Positions 51,790-64,000 of a DNA stretch of 64,000 nucleotides are shown here, piece by piece. The translations under genes and the position numbers were made by a program. The stretch is taken from NCBI GenBank assembly GCA_902729315.2, contig LR746274.1, positions 6,321,037 through 6,385,036 on the forward strand, in the 5' to 3' direction. Position 1 is the stretch's first letter, and each line of letters begins with the position of its first letter. The notes beneath the pieces were generated by a model. The model had not been told where the DNA came from, searched no databases, and saw only the letters and a list, made by a program, of their open reading frames with translations. The DNA is from Spirodela intermedia. Its lineage: Eukaryota; Streptophyta; Magnoliopsida; Alismatales; Araceae.

Positions 51790-53050
51790 AAGATATAATA
51801 AAATATTAATATAGAAGTAAGCCTCAAGTCAAACATAGGAGATTGATTAATCTGTCATGAAAACTAATTTAGTTTATATATAAAGTGATTTTAATATTTT
51901 ATTAACATTTAATGAAAATAATAAAATAAAAAGGTGAGGTGAGAAGAATAAAAGAAGGAAAGCATGGAAAAGAAGGAAGAAAAGAAAGAAAAGAGAGCTC
52001 TCACGAAAGAGAGAAGGGATGAGATCTCTTGCGAAAGGGAGAGAAAGAGAGAGGAGGAGAGAAATTTCACGTGAGATGGAGAGAAAGAAAAGTCTCATGA
52101 GAGAGAGAGGAGAGAGAAGAAGATCGATTGAGAAAGAGAGGGAGAAAAAGGGAGAGATCTCACATGAGACGAAGAAATATGGTCAACGAGAGCGAAATAT
52201 GATTGAGAGAAAATATGTCTCACAAGAGAGGAAGAGAGAAATAAGACAAAATGAAGAAAGAGAAAAATATGGTCAACTCATTTTCACACTGACCATTATT
52301 CTCGGACGAATGTGTGCTCGAATATTCACACACATGACATGAGGTCATCCATGAATATCTCTAATTTATTTTAATAGTTGAACGCTCATTAATCAGTCTT
52401 TAATCTTGGTGATTTTACATTCAAAAATAAAAAAATACTTGTTATTCGTAGAACAGTGGAAACTTGAATATGTCAAGATTGACTGTGAAAATTAATAAAA
52501 AATAAGTTGGAGGTGATCTTAGCTTAATCTTAGATGAGTCTCGGAGGATTCAAAAGAAGAATGAAGATCATTCATCAAGTTTTGAATTAGTTCTACTGAT
52601 TTCAATCGAAACATGCATAAAAAATAAATAATTTGTCATAAAATGTAAATAAATGATAAAATCAAGTAAGTAAATGCTGAAACAAAGAAACAAATTGTTG
52701 CTCAAATTTAGTCTACCTCTTGGGCAACTAGAGACACTGATGTGGTGACTTGATTTCATCTAGACATGTCATATTACACTGGAAGTTGTAGAAGTATCAT
52801 TTGAAAGCACTGCATCACTTGTTGGAGAGATCCGTTGAAAGAGAGGTCGACTATATTGTCACCGTTGTCTAGGGGGAGAAGGGAAGAGCTGACCACTTGT
52901 CAGAGGCTTTGAGTGTAGTTAGGGGAAGCAGGAATGAGTTTTGCCGATTGTCAGAGGCATTGATCGCACAAAAAGAGGGAGAAAATAGATTGTCGTACTT
53001 GCGACTACTGTTGGAATTTTAAAGATAATTGATAATATCTATTTTACTAA
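51790..53050 (-). repeat. Repeat copy B (inverted partner of 56560-57710)
   Basis: Read on the minus strand, this segment follows the plus strand of 56560-57710 in order: a 'CCTAACTACACTCAAAG' region, 'GTGACAATATAGTCGACC', 'GATGAAATCAAGTCACCACA', 'CAAGAGGTAGAC', 'TTTATCATTTATTTACATTTT', a long CT-rich tract, and 'ATGACAGATTAATCAATCTC'. The copies are diverged but collinear. The length and layout suggest LTRs or a non-coding element. Confidence 0.7.
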
Positions 53051-56000
53051 ATAATAATCAATTATTCTCTTTATATCCTTAATAGTGATACATGCGAGAA
53101 CTTAAGTTCTCAGTATTGTGGCACTTCACAAGCCGCTGGATCAAATGTGGTTGGTCACATGCTACACTAAGTGACGTAGGATCAACTAGCCACGAACTGT
53201 TGCCGACTAAGAACTTAAGTTTCTGGTGCCGTGGTGACTCCTTAGTGATCAGATCATATTTTAAAGCCATGTGTGTATTGTGTGGCATCAAATTCGTGAA
53301 TCGTTGATGGATCACTTTATGCATCTGATATCGTGGCAGTTTGCTAGCCGTAGGATCTAGCTAATTGGATGATGTGGCTCGTTGAACACCACTAGATCAC
53401 ACCACGCTTGACGTGACTTAGTCGTTGTATAGTAAATCACGTAAATTTAAAATTTATAAAACTAGAAAATATAAATTTTTAGATATTTAGAAGTATTTCT
53501 GAACAAATATATCAATTATAATTTAATAAAACTTCTAAAAATAGTGGTAACTTTCCAAGTCGATCACAAGGATGTAATATAACATCTGGTAATTATTCAG
53601 AATTTTTCTCAAAGAATACTATTTTCTATGAATTTTACACTAGTAAATGAAAAGGAAATATATTTAAAATTCACGAAAAAGAGAAATAAGGGTGCGTACA
53701 TTAGGATGACGTTAGCGCCCGACGAATGCGAATCGGGCGGAAATAGAGTTCCGCCTGATGATTCTTACGTAAGTGATTACAGACAATTTAATTGATCAAA
53801 TTAAGATATGTAAAAGCCAGAAGAATCGTAATTGAATGAAGTATGTTTTGGTAAATTAAAATCAGACAAATTATCACTAAATGAAACAGAAATTAAATTG
53901 AAAGTAGGAAAATAAAGTTCCGACGTCGCGACTGTGATGTGTCGGCGATGCACCAGAATCTTAAGCGTTCGAGAGGATCGTCGTGCAGTGTCCACGGCCT
54001 TGAAGGTTCTCCTTGGACAAAGACGATGTGGGCAATCTCTAGATCTCCTTGCGAAGTTTAGAGATCAATGAAATGGGTCGTTGAATCGTCTCTGGTGGCT
54101 GTCACTTGGCGGAGCGGAAAAACGGCAACTTTGCGGTTCTACGACGGCTGTCACCCGACGGAGAAGAGCTGAATGGAGGTGGGGCGCGTGTCAGGGAGCT
54201 TCATCTTTAGGTCTGCGCAACAAGAGGAGGCTCTTCATCGCATTCGGTACGCTCTCAAGAGGTGACGACTCATCTCCCGGCGGATCATCCTCTTCCCGAT
54301 GACGGTTTGTTCGTCGATCAATCGAAGATGCTTTACTCGATGGATTTGCGATCTTTTTATCGCAAATCTTTCAGCAATTTTAGTAACAATGCTCCGCGAA
54401 TCGCGTTGACGAGATTTTCGCCGATTAATCCAGCGATTCTGGTTGCTTAATCCTTCACTAGCGATTTACAGGAAAGTCGCGATAATCAGATAAAAAAATA
54501 TGAGTTTTAGCTCTAGAAGGATTCAAGCCCGTGCCAGTTGCCCGCCCTTTCTGGGGAAGGTGACCCGGGTTTAGTCCCACATTGGTTGTGCACCGAAATT
54601 TCTGGTGAATATAAAGTAATATTACATTCACGATTAAGTCCCTTTCTTGCGTGTGTATGACCACTCCTTGCCCCACAGCCGGCTGGCCATTAGTAACGTG
54701 GAAGGGGAGTGGTACACACGTGCCCCCATCGGTTCAAGTCGCTCGAGCCCTTACTTGCAGCTCTTGCCTGATTGCGCTTCCGACCTGCTTGCGGGCCCGG
54801 CTGGCCGGCGAGTCCCCCCCATTTTGCTATATTTTTATTTTTATTTCTTTTCCTTCATTTATCTCAAAAGTAAGACTATAAAAATTGTATAAAATCACAT
54901 AATTACCTAAAAATTCACGTTAATCAACTGAAAACCACTTTTCACACTTTAACACAAATATAAGTCTATTTATCATGAGTTAAGGCTAAAACTATATTAT
55001 TTACTAATTATTAACTCATGATAATGAAGACTTATCAACGCTCTAGATGGATGCACTAAAATAGACAAAAATGATTAGTCCCACATTGGAAGTTTAGCAT
55101 CATTTAAGTTGAATATAAATCAAAATTACTTTCTCTTAGCAAAGATCCCTTCTCCCAAACTAAAATAATGCCCAAGACCACCTTGGGAGAAGGCGAAAAG
55201 GTGGTTTGCCCTCACGTGCACACATGTGTACAAACGCTCCTTGCCTCATGACCGATTGGCCACCAAGACGTGGAAGGGGAGTGGCACACACGTGTGTAGA
55301 GCGAGTCCTTTGCCACTCGGCCCTAGCTCATGGCTCCCTCGGTCTAGGTCCACCCACTCAACCATAGTGCCCCTTCAGGTCAGCTACCGAGTGTCGGCTT
55401 ACAAGTAAACAAAATATTTGTATTTTATTATTTATTATTTTTTAAATAATCTAAAATTATGCTAAGTAGTTTAACTTCAAACTTATAAAATTAACAAAAT
55501 ATCCTATATTTATTCTACAAGTTAGAAAATAAAAAAAATAAAACTAATTAAAATGCAAAAATCTAGCTTTAAGAATTATTCAAAGTTTAAGGCCCTAGTA
55601 GAGATAAGAATGATTATGTTTTTTAATTTAATTATTATAAATTCGTGATATTTAAAGTAAATCAGGTAAAAAATCTTCTTAGATTTCTGCGATCTTGCAA
55701 TATCTACTTTTCTTGGAATTAACATAAGTTTGAATGGCTTAAAAATCAGCATCATAAGTCTATTAAATGACTTGGATATCTTTGTCTGAAATTTTATAAG
55801 TGGACCCATTAAGATTTAATGTCCATAGCCAAGGCATAATAATTTAGATCATTTTATTAAAAATCCAATATTATGAACACAAACTAATAGTACTAGTCTC
55901 ATCAAAATAGTGATTTAGTAATATAGTGACATATTAGTAGAATATGTGAAGATGGTGATAGACTCAATGACCTTATTTGGACTTGACCTCAAAAGTGAAG

Positions 56001-56560
56001 ATGATTGTTGATAAGTGTTAATGTGTTATTTTTAGTTCTTAATTTATTTTATTTAAGTAATATATTATTTTAATTTTTAGAAAGAAACGTAGCTTTATAT
56101 AGTTGATTTAGAAAGATAGAAGCTAAAGGAGCTAATGTCTCTCTTTCTTTTAAAAAATAAATAAATAACTATTTTTTAATCTATATTATTATATTTTATT
56201 TTATTATCATAATAGGCTGCTAGACAACCATCCCCCTAGCCCATGGCTTGTGCCTAGATTGGGGACTTGTCCAAGGAAAAATGAAGTATTATAATATGTA
56301 CACAACATATCTGCTTAAAAATCTGATGTGGGACTAAAGATTTCTCCTTGTTTTAGGATAGTGGTTCATGACAGTCTAATCTTGAGATGCTCAACATTCC
56401 ATGTGACCAAAAGAATAGAGATCTAGTAATGAGCAAAATAGCATGATACTAGGTACTTCAATTTTTACACATATCACCATCAGAGATATAAATATAATTG
56501 TTAATTATTTTTTTATTAACATAGATATTTGATTATCATTAAAATTCTGACAACATTGTG
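53050..56560. other. Interval between the inverted repeats
   Basis: Contains degenerate 105-115-bp units at 53096-53430, a GC-richer island at about 53690-54480 with two overlapping hairpins, and three copies of an AGTCCCACAT motif (54571, 55077 on plus; about 56323 on minus), two of which are followed by a related block with ACGTGGAAGGGGAGTGG. No gene or recognisable protein was found. Confidence 0.5.
54565..55420 (+). repeat. Two related blocks headed by AGTCCCACATTGG
   Basis: Blocks starting near 54571 and 55077 each begin with AGTCCCACATTGG. About 80-180 bases later each has a CTCCTTGCC...GGC...ACGTGGAAGGGGAGTGG...ACACACGTG segment. The spacing to the second part differs, so one copy carries an insertion or deletion. 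A third head motif lies inverted near 56323. The family is unknown to me. Confidence 0.6.
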
Positions 56561-57710
56561 ATTATGACACTGTGTTCTTCCTCTCTTTTGTGCAAACAAA
56601 GCCTCTAATAATCAATAAGTTTGTTCCTTCCTCAACTGCACTCAAGACATTCGGCGAGTGGCCAGCTCATCTCTTCTCCCTTCAAACGATGGTGACAATG
56701 TGGTCGACCCTTCTTCTTGACATATTTCTCTAGTGAGTGGTGTAGTAGTTCCAAACAATACTCTTGTGATTTCTAATATGGTGTGGCACAACTAGACGAA
56801 ATCAAATTGTCACACCAATGTCTACAATTGTCTAAGAGGCATACCAACATTGGGCAATGTTTCTTTATTTGATTTCATCATTTATTTACATTTTGTGTCA
56901 AGTTATTTTTATCTTTATATATTTTTTAATGAAAGTTTATAAAATTAATTCAAAACTCTATGAATAATCTTCATTTCTCTTCTAAATCTTCTAAAACTAT
57001 GACATCAATCTAAAATCATGTCTAGCTACTTTTATCTTAATTTTTGTGATCAAATCTCAAAGAGTTTGTGTTTCCAATGTTATGTGAATAATAATTATTC
57101 TTCTTATTTCAAATATCAAAATTAGTGAGATAAAAACCGATTATTGAGCATTTAAGTTTTAAAATAAAATGAAAACACTCATGCTTGATCTCGTCTCATG
57201 AGTGTGAATTCTTGAACACACATTTCTCAAAGAAATATAGTCAATATGGAATTACAAATGAATTCAAATGACCATAAAAATGAGTTGACCATTTTCTCTC
57301 TCGCTCTTTATTATACATCTAAATTCTCTCTTGCTTTTGTGAAATCTCTCTCTTTTTCTCCCTCTCTCTCTCTCTTGAGATATCTCTTTCAAAATTCATT
57401 TATCTCTCTCAAGAGTTCCTTACCTCTCTATGTCACTCTCGAGATCTCTTTCTCATTATATAAACAGTATTCCCTTTCTCTATAAATAATCTCTTCTTTT
57501 CCTCCTCTCCTCCCCCCTCTACTTTTTCTTCTCTTTCATCTCTTTTATATACATTTATTTGTCTTTAATATCTATAATACAGGGTATCTTAATATTTTCT
57601 ATTAAACAATGATGAAAAATAAAAATTGTTCTTGTATAAATTAGATCAAATTGTTATGACAGATTAATTAATCTCTTTGTGTTTGACTTGAGACTTACAC
57701 CTATATGAAA
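56560..57710 (+). repeat. Repeat copy C (inverted partner of 51790-53050)
   Basis: The plus-strand order of shared phrases is given under copy B. It includes a CT-rich tract at 57290-57540 and 'ATGACAGATTAATTAATCTC' at about 57657. It directly abuts the copia relic that continues to 60400 on the minus strand, so it could be that element's LTR region. Confidence 0.7.
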
Positions 57711-57729
57711 ATGTTATTGAGTCCTAGTT

Positions 57730-60400
57730 ATAATGTTATTAGATGTTGGGTATTTAAATACAACGATAAATACACATCAATAAGATATAAATCTGTAGGC
57801 CAAATTTTTATCTAAATTATAGTTAACTTTGTAAACCCACTTCACACTAATAGCTTAAATTTTTGACAATAGATATACCAACTTTCAACTATCATTTTTT
57901 TAGTTGATACAATTTCTTTTTTAATTAACTTCTCTCATTCATCTTTTCCTTGAGCTTATTCATAGTTCTTTAATTTGGCAACCATTAATGCAAAAATATA
58001 TGACTCATATATTTCATTTAAATACCTTACCTTGGAGGAGTTGAGTCAAGACTAAAATCATTATGGTTTCAAAGAACATTAAAATGTCTTAGAGTTGCTC
58101 TCCATATAGAGTTTGATGAAGATGGGGCATAAAACATCATTTCATGTTTTTGATAATCTCAACCCTTAGATATATTTAGAAAAATACATTTGATGAAAAT
58201 AATTATTATACTTCTATAAATTATGATAATAAAAAATGGCACGCTGATGGAAAGTATTTTATTTTTTTCATGATTATACAAATGATAACTCTTAATTTCA
58301 TCACTAAAACAAATAAAAATATATTTTTTGCTCATTTTATCCATTTTGTACAATCATCATAATCAATTAAGGCATAGGTCAGGCAACCAATTATCTTCAC
58401 ATGAGCATTACGTTTTCTATGAAATATTGCTTCCTATGGAGTCATATTCATGATCAGCACTATTGGCAACACATTGAGAAGATATTAGTATCATCACTAC
58501 TTCAGCCCAAAACTTACTGAGAACATACTTCTCTTTGAACATTCTTCTCACTAAACATTTTATGTGCCATTTATATAACTATTTTATTATTTCTTTCTAC
58601 TATAATATTTTAATCTAAAGTTATTCTAATTGTAAATTGACAATGAATATCTTCTTTGGAAGAAACAAAAACCAAACTAATATGATAAGAATTATCCCCT
58701 TTTGTCCATATAAAGCGTTATGATGACACAACCACACATGGTTTTCAATTATTTCTTTAAAAATACTAATATTTTATGTAGAAAAATATACTCAACTCAT
58801 GTGAATATAATAATCCATAAAAGGAAAAATAATTATTATTATGAAATATTTAGTTTTCATTATCCTACATATATTTAGATCAATTAACTCAAGAAATAAT
58901 TTTATACTCCGAGATTTTCCAATTGGGAATAACAATCATGTTGTTTCCCATAAATGCATCATTTGCTTTGGTATCACTAGTGATTGAAACTGATGGCAAA
59001 ATGAAAATCATATTATTTTGATTTAATGATTTTAATATATTAAAATATAAATGATCATATCTCAAATGCCAAATATATGAATCATTCAAACTTTCATTAA
59101 TCATAAGAAACTCCATCCATTTTAAAATATCAAGTGGAAACATCATTTTTCCTACCTTAAGAACTTAAATACGTGGCATATTTCTTTTCTTGTTTCTAGT
59201 GACACACATTTCATCATCAAAATGAAAAGTATATCCCAAATCTCCATAAATTGGCATCCATCAACAAATTGTGTTATGGATAAAATAAACATCATTTATC
59301 AACTTCTTTATTCATAATTTTATTTTGAGTTCAGTAATTTCAATATATATTGAAGACTTTTTTCATCTCTCATCTAAAATGGCATTTCTCTTACATGTCT
59401 AAACTTCAAAATAACTATTTTTACCTATCATATGATTGCTACATGTGCTATCTTAAAATCATATATCAAGTTACTTGACCTTGGTGTCATGTAAGCAATA
59501 AATTATCTTCCTCCTCCACCTCTATTGAGTTAGTTTTTTTTTTCCCCTTATCTTAATAATAAGTTTAATTATGTAAAAGTTTCGTACAACATCAATAGTA
59601 AATGTTCCTATAATCTGGTTTTTGTTTTTTACATTCACCACCACCATAAGTTTGTTATCCATGACCAAATTTGTTGAAGCCTCTTATAAACCACAACTTT
59701 GGCCACGACCATAATAACTTCCACATCTATGATCTTGGTTACCTTAATGTTGATTGTATGTGACTTCATCATTCATTTCTCCTTGTAAAATCTCAATTTT
59801 TACCTTAAAAGACTTGCTTCATAGATTTTTGAAATCTCAATGTTTCATTCTTTACATGTCAATTATGAGTTCGTTAACCCATTTTGTGGATAAATAGCAT
59901 TATTTACTTGCAGCAACAATATGATCAAAGTTTGAACAAAAACTTCTCAAAATTATTTCAATAATTTTTCTCCTTGAAGTAGCTTCTCTAAAATATTTAT
60001 TTGATTTATAATAAAAAATACATGGAAAGAAATTCTGAATTGATTCATCTAATTTCATTATAAAAAAATCAAATTCTCTCCAAAAGTGTTTTAAGGATTT
60101 ACTATTGTGACTTTGTTAACACCTTGAAAATCTTGTTTTGAAATACTCTATGCTTCTTGTAGAAGCTTTTCTACTGATAATTCTAAAAAAAAATTGTCTA
60201 AAAGAACTTGTTGCATCACTAGAAAAGAATTTACATCCCTAGTTAAGCTTTTTCAATTGTGATTCTTTAGCCTCTGTAAAATCATTCTCAACAAGATCTG
60301 ATATATTTTGTGAAATAAAAAACATATTCATCTTTATCCTCCACAAACTCATATTTATCTCTATTAAAAAATAGCATAGGAGATTGGGAAAGGTTAAAAA
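57730..60400 (-). pseudogene. Ty1/copia relic (gag to integrase, minus strand)
   Basis: Near 60150-59800 the minus strand shows gag-like pieces (NKYFREATSRRKIIEIILRS, then NFDHIVAAS). At 59146-58889 comes the pre-integrase segment SYIWHLRYDHLYFNILKSLN. Between and beyond are AT-rich decayed sequences with many stops. It is a dead copia element ending close to the RLPH2 promoter. Confidence 0.7.
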
Positions 60401-60696
60401 AACTAATTTACCCCCACCAAAAAAAAATGTGATTCACCCAAAAATTGATTTTCGTAGATACCTAGCTTCGGCCGGATCTACGAAAAGCTTCTTGTCGTCG
60501 GCTTGTATCCGGGTAGAATCTACGCAGATGCCCAATACGTGACGAAAGAGGCTATTAAAGCATTTTCTATTAATAAAACCCTGAAATAGACGATTAAACT
60601 GTGCCCACAAATGAAAGAGAATGGGTTGAATCCGATCATCTGCTCGGTTCCGATCATCTTCATCTTCGGCCTCGGCCTTCCGCCCAGGTGATCACC
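60400..60696 (+). promoter_or_regulatory. Upstream region of the RLPH2-type gene
   Basis: About 300 bases separate the copia relic from the start codon. Composition switches from AT-rich to GC-rich around 60640. No clear TATA box was seen. An in-frame GTG at 60601 opens the frame but lacks a family counterpart, so the region 60601-60696 is taken as leader. Confidence 0.4.
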
Positions 60697-63528
60697 ATGG
60701 GAGGAGGTGATGGCACCGGCCCTCGGGCGGCGTCTGCAGATCCTACCCGTGTTGTCTGTTGCGTCGGCGATATCCACGGGTTCTACGACAGGCTTCTTCG
60801 CCTCTGGGCTAACCTCGAGCTCCGGGTAGGCGGCGCCGCCTTCCGCACGGCCCTCGTAATTTTCCTCGGTGACTACTGCGACCGCGGCCCGCAGACCCGG
60901 GAAGTCATCGATTTCCTCCTATCTCTTCCCTCGCGCTACCCGGAGCAGAGGCACGTCTTCCTCTGCGGAAACCACGATCTGGCCTTCTCGGCCTTCGTCG
61001 GTGCCCTGCCGCCGCCGCACGACGGTTCCACGTTCTCGGAAACGTGGGCGGAGTACGAGGCGAACGAGGAGAGGGAGGGATGGTTCAAAGGGGAGGGCTA
61101 CGAGGGGATGCACCTGCAGGGGCGGCGGTGGGGGGGAGTGATACGGGATCGATGGAACTCCAAGAGGGGCACGGAATACCTGGGATCCATCTACGACGCC
61201 GGGCCTACATTTCAGTCCTACGGCGTCCCGCACGGCTCCATCGGTGAGAAACCTCTTCTTTCAGGCGGTAACCGCTTACCGATTTATCGCAGATTGAGAA
61301 CGAAATGTGCTCCTCTTCCAATGATCCCGTTTCTAGTCAGTCAAAAACCCCAAAGGCGCGGGGCGATATCTCGAGCATTCTCCTGGGGATTCTTCTTGTG
61401 TTGTTTTCTTCTTATTTATTTTAGGACCAAGGGCCTTACTCTTTGAGTTGCGTTCGTCCTGTCGGAAGGGTGGTTTCCGTAAGAGAAAGCCGAAGGCCTT
61501 AGTTCGTCCAGAGTGGACGTGCAGGCTCCGGTTGGAGGATTTTGCTCTCGCTTGCTGTTTCTAAATCACCCTTGTTCTTCTTCTTCTTCTTCACTTCCGT
61601 TATCAGTTCGTCGTTAATCTGGATCGACTTGTGCTTCACTGTTTCAGAGTTAACTAAAGCGGTCCCAGAGGAGCACAAGAAGTTCCTTTCGACCCTGGTC
61701 TGGATCCATGAGGAGGTTGTCGATCTGGAACAGGAACCCGGGGAGTGCAGATGAGGTGTTAAAAGCCATATTTGACTGATGAATCCATGTGACTGGTGCC
61801 TGTTGCAGGACGACGTCGGCCTTGACGCTCCCGAAGGAAGACTCTGCTGCAAATTGATAGCTGTTCATGCGGGGCTGGAGAGAGGAAAGCCGGTGGAACA
61901 GCAGTTAAGGACCTTGAGGTCAAGGGACACGAGTATTTCAAAAGTGGAGGCTCTCAGTGGGAGGCAAAATGTTTGGAATATTCCCAAGGTAACGAACTTG
62001 AATCGACCATTATTTCCTTTGAAGATATGCTTATATGCCCTTGTTTGTGGTCGTTATTATTCCTCAAAGCTTCGCCGTTCCTCCCCTACCTCATACAATA
62101 ATTTGTTGCCTGAATGATGATATCATTGGATGGATACTATTTTCCGACCTATGAAAAGAGAGATGCTTGTCTGCTTTTTGGGCGTTATAATCCAAGAACG
62201 CAAGTTTTGTCATCTCCTCATTTGCAGAAATGAACCCGCTATGGTCTAGCTTCTGTAGATGTTCCTGGACTCAATACTGGATGCAACCTGAACCAGTTGC
62301 AAGAAATTCATGCTCAGCAGATTGATCTCATGTGGATGTTCGGGCAACCTGTGAGGCCCCAGCGGCGTTTGATCTATTATCAGATTAGCGTTCTGCGACG
62401 AGGTGGCTGCCTGTGTGAATTCCTGTCTTGATATCTTGTTGATCAAAGTGGGCTTACCCAAGTTCTTGCTGCATCGCAGCACCACTGATCTTGAATCAAC
62501 ATTAGGATTTCCCGATTTTGTTTGGCTCATACAGGTCCGATTGACCTTGAGTGATTTTGACATCCTTTGGGCCAGTATGGTGAATATCTTAGCATCCGGT
62601 TGTTCGTCGACTTTCATGGTATGGCCAATCTCTCCATCTTCGTGTCGAGGAACAGCTGGCCGTACTGCCCTCTGTATTGGTTCTTTTCTGAGCCCCCGTC
62701 TGTGTTAATAGCGGTTGGGGGAATCTTTTGGGGAAGCATCATGTCCCCTTGGCATCTCTCGCCTTCCACCAAGGATTCTCAACATGAAAACACAGACACA
62801 GGCCTGAATGTTGAATATGAGAAAGGATGGGTCCGGAAATGATTTGTGTCGCTTCGAGAAGTGCTTCCTTCTTTGGGAGACCCATCTCTTCTCGGCAATG
62901 CACGGTTCCACTCTGCAAGTCCTTCAAAGCCGATTCCCGTTACAAAAAATATGCCTTCTAAGGTGGTCAGCGAGCAGTAATCCCTCATTAGTGAAGATAT
63001 GAGTGGCAACAAGGAAGATACGCGTGGTCTCCAGCAAGATGAAAGAGGCATGGATATGGTTAACCTTGGTGCTGTAAGAAGTTTATGATTTGAGTAAGAC
63101 GATGGGCATTGTATTATCTTTGTTTGTGAAGCCAAATGGTGCTGTCTCTTGAACCTTGGTTAGGGGGCCGAAGTGGACCCTCACCCCAAACTCTAAACCA
63201 AACCAGTCCAGTCCTGTCAGAGCTGTCTGTTCCCCATGCCCTTGTTGTAAAGCCAGTTCCTTCTCGTGTTTTGCGCTCGCTACTGGCGAGCTTCTCTCGA
63301 ATGTTTATGTGCTGCTGGCCCATTTGCGGGTTTGTTAAACACCAGGGTTTGTTAAAAATCGATACCCTCGGTTCCAAGAACTGACCGGCCAAGTGGCCCA
63401 CGGGCTCTCAGATTGTGGACGACAACAGATCGGCCCCGTCTCTTGATCGGTCTTCTCAAACCACTTTCATCGACCCCTTTTGATCAGTATAAATTGGTAG
63501 CAAGTCCATGATTGTACCACGCTGTCTT

Positions 63529-63563
<35 letters not shown>

Positions 63564-63842
63564 GGTGGCTTACCTCCTCACACTTATCGTGCCTTCCTTC
63601 CCTCCTGATTCTTTCTTCTCCCCAAGGACATCATGTCTCCGCAGTGCGTGCTCAGTATGCGGGAAACTTTCCCTGTGCAGGAACTATCGGGGGAGACGCC
63701 CACGATAATCGTCAGTGGGCACCATGGAAAGCTTCACCTGGAGGGTCTCCGGTTCATTGTCGACGAAGGAGGCGGGAGGAAGGAATCCCCTGTGGCGGCT
63801 CTGATACTCCCTTCTCAGACCATCGTCCGCGACACTGACTGA
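60697..63842 (+). CDS. RLPH2: RLPH2-type PPP-family phosphatase
   Basis: Exons 60697-61243, 61648-61715, 61809-61988 and 63681-63842 give 318 residues, close to the roughly 310 of Arabidopsis RLPH2 (At3g09970, from memory). The metallophosphatase motifs are all present: GDIHG (24-28), GDYCDRG (58-64), GNHD (91-94), then AVHAGLE and [13 protein letters not shown] instead of the GNHE of classical PPP enzymes fits the bacterial-like Rhizobiales-like group, which in plants was reported to act on phosphotyrosine. Other matches are [40 protein letters not shown] and [17 protein letters not shown]. The ATG at 60697 is chosen for its good context and family length. Exon 1 is GC-rich; intron 3 is 1.7 kb and holds unassigned DNA. 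Confidence 0.92.
61989..63680 (+). other. Large intron 3 of RLPH2 with unassigned insert
   Basis: The intron is far longer than the other two and, between about 62240 and 63130, is less AT-rich than typical intron DNA here, with a 123-codon minus-strand frame (62246-62617). I could not match it to any family. A (CT)n tract at 63531-63560 lies 120 bases before the acceptor. Insertion of a mobile element is possible. Confidence 0.4.
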
Positions 63843-64000
63843 TCATCTTCTTCTCTTTCTTTACCTTAATATGCACTCGTTTCGGGTGATCTTGTGCAAA
63901 CTTGTATGGCACGCACCGTGATTCTTCGACTTTGAATCTCCCCTTAAATAAATCTGGGGGTATAGAAAGCAATTTTCTACGGCGGGCCAACCAGTTCAGG
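63843..64000 (+). other. 3' UTR/downstream of RLPH2
   Basis: The last 158 bases follow the RLPH2 stop. An AATAAA at about 63946 could serve as its polyadenylation signal. No other gene is visible. Confidence 0.5.

Noticed and set aside
52019-52342. Arg/Glu-rich 107-codon frame
   Set aside because: It translates the purine-rich tract of a repeat copy.
60601-60696. N-terminal extension of RLPH2 from a GTG
   Set aside because: Non-ATG start with no family counterpart; the ATG at 60697 gives the expected length and N-terminus.
62246-62617. 123-codon minus-strand frame in RLPH2 intron 3
   Set aside because: No recognisable family and no splice or start evidence; kept only as a finding about intron content.

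Overview
The window is nuclear DNA of a flowering plant. It carries ten intron-rich genes with plant-specific architectures: an ABI5-type bZIP, an A20/AN1 stress protein, monodehydroascorbate reductase, the plant cyclophilin-WD40 protein CYP71 and GCP2. Between them lie AT-rich stretches with decayed Ty1/copia and Ty3/gypsy retrotransposons. Exons of several genes are very GC-rich (ABI5, the alpha/beta hydrolase, the first exon of RLPH2) while introns and intergenic DNA are AT-rich. GA/CT microsatellites are unusually common. I cannot name the species; the GC-rich exons would suit a monocot or an early-diverging angiosperm, but this is only a hint.

Layout. 1-3.5 kb: 5' part of a large conserved plant nuclear protein gene (minus strand, running off the left edge). 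4.9-11.7 kb: GCP2, gamma-tubulin complex component 2 (plus, 21 exons). 12.1-21.8 kb: four minus-strand genes in a row: ABI5-like bZIP, alpha/beta hydrolase, A20/AN1 zinc finger (SAP type), and a plastid-type aldo-keto reductase. 21.9-28.3 kb: AT-rich transposon graveyard (copia gag and gypsy integrase relics). 28.7-32.8 kb: monodehydroascorbate reductase (minus). 33.5-39.6 kb: CYP71 (minus). 40.1-45.4 kb: copia relics in both orientations, an LTR, and a broken PDR/ABCG transporter fragment. 45.7-49.1 kb: low-molecular-weight protein tyrosine phosphatase (minus). 49.2-60.4 kb: second PDR/ABCG fragment, a large inverted repeat pair and another copia relic. 60.7-63.8 kb: RLPH2-type phosphatase (plus).

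The genes do not form one pathway. Several relate to ABA and stress (ABI5, SAP, MDHAR), and two to cell division and chromatin (GCP2, CYP71). Gene order matches two Arabidopsis neighbourhoods as I remember them: ABI5 - alpha/beta hydrolase - SAP (At2g36270-At2g36320) and CYP71 - LMW-PTP (At3g44600-At3g44620). This suggests old conserved microsynteny.

Most striking observations: a cluster of six ACGT cores, including a perfect 10-bp inverted repeat, just upstream of the ABI5 TATA box; three GC-AG introns among about 64 coding introns; a young 239-bp duplication inside an old copia relic; a four-unit minisatellite in the likely leader intron of the SAP gene; and a roughly 1.2-kb inverted repeat pair at 51.8-53.0 and 56.6-57.7 kb. 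I saw no evidence of a wholly new biological system. All exon models were made by eye from splice consensus, reading-frame continuity and remembered family sequences, without alignments.
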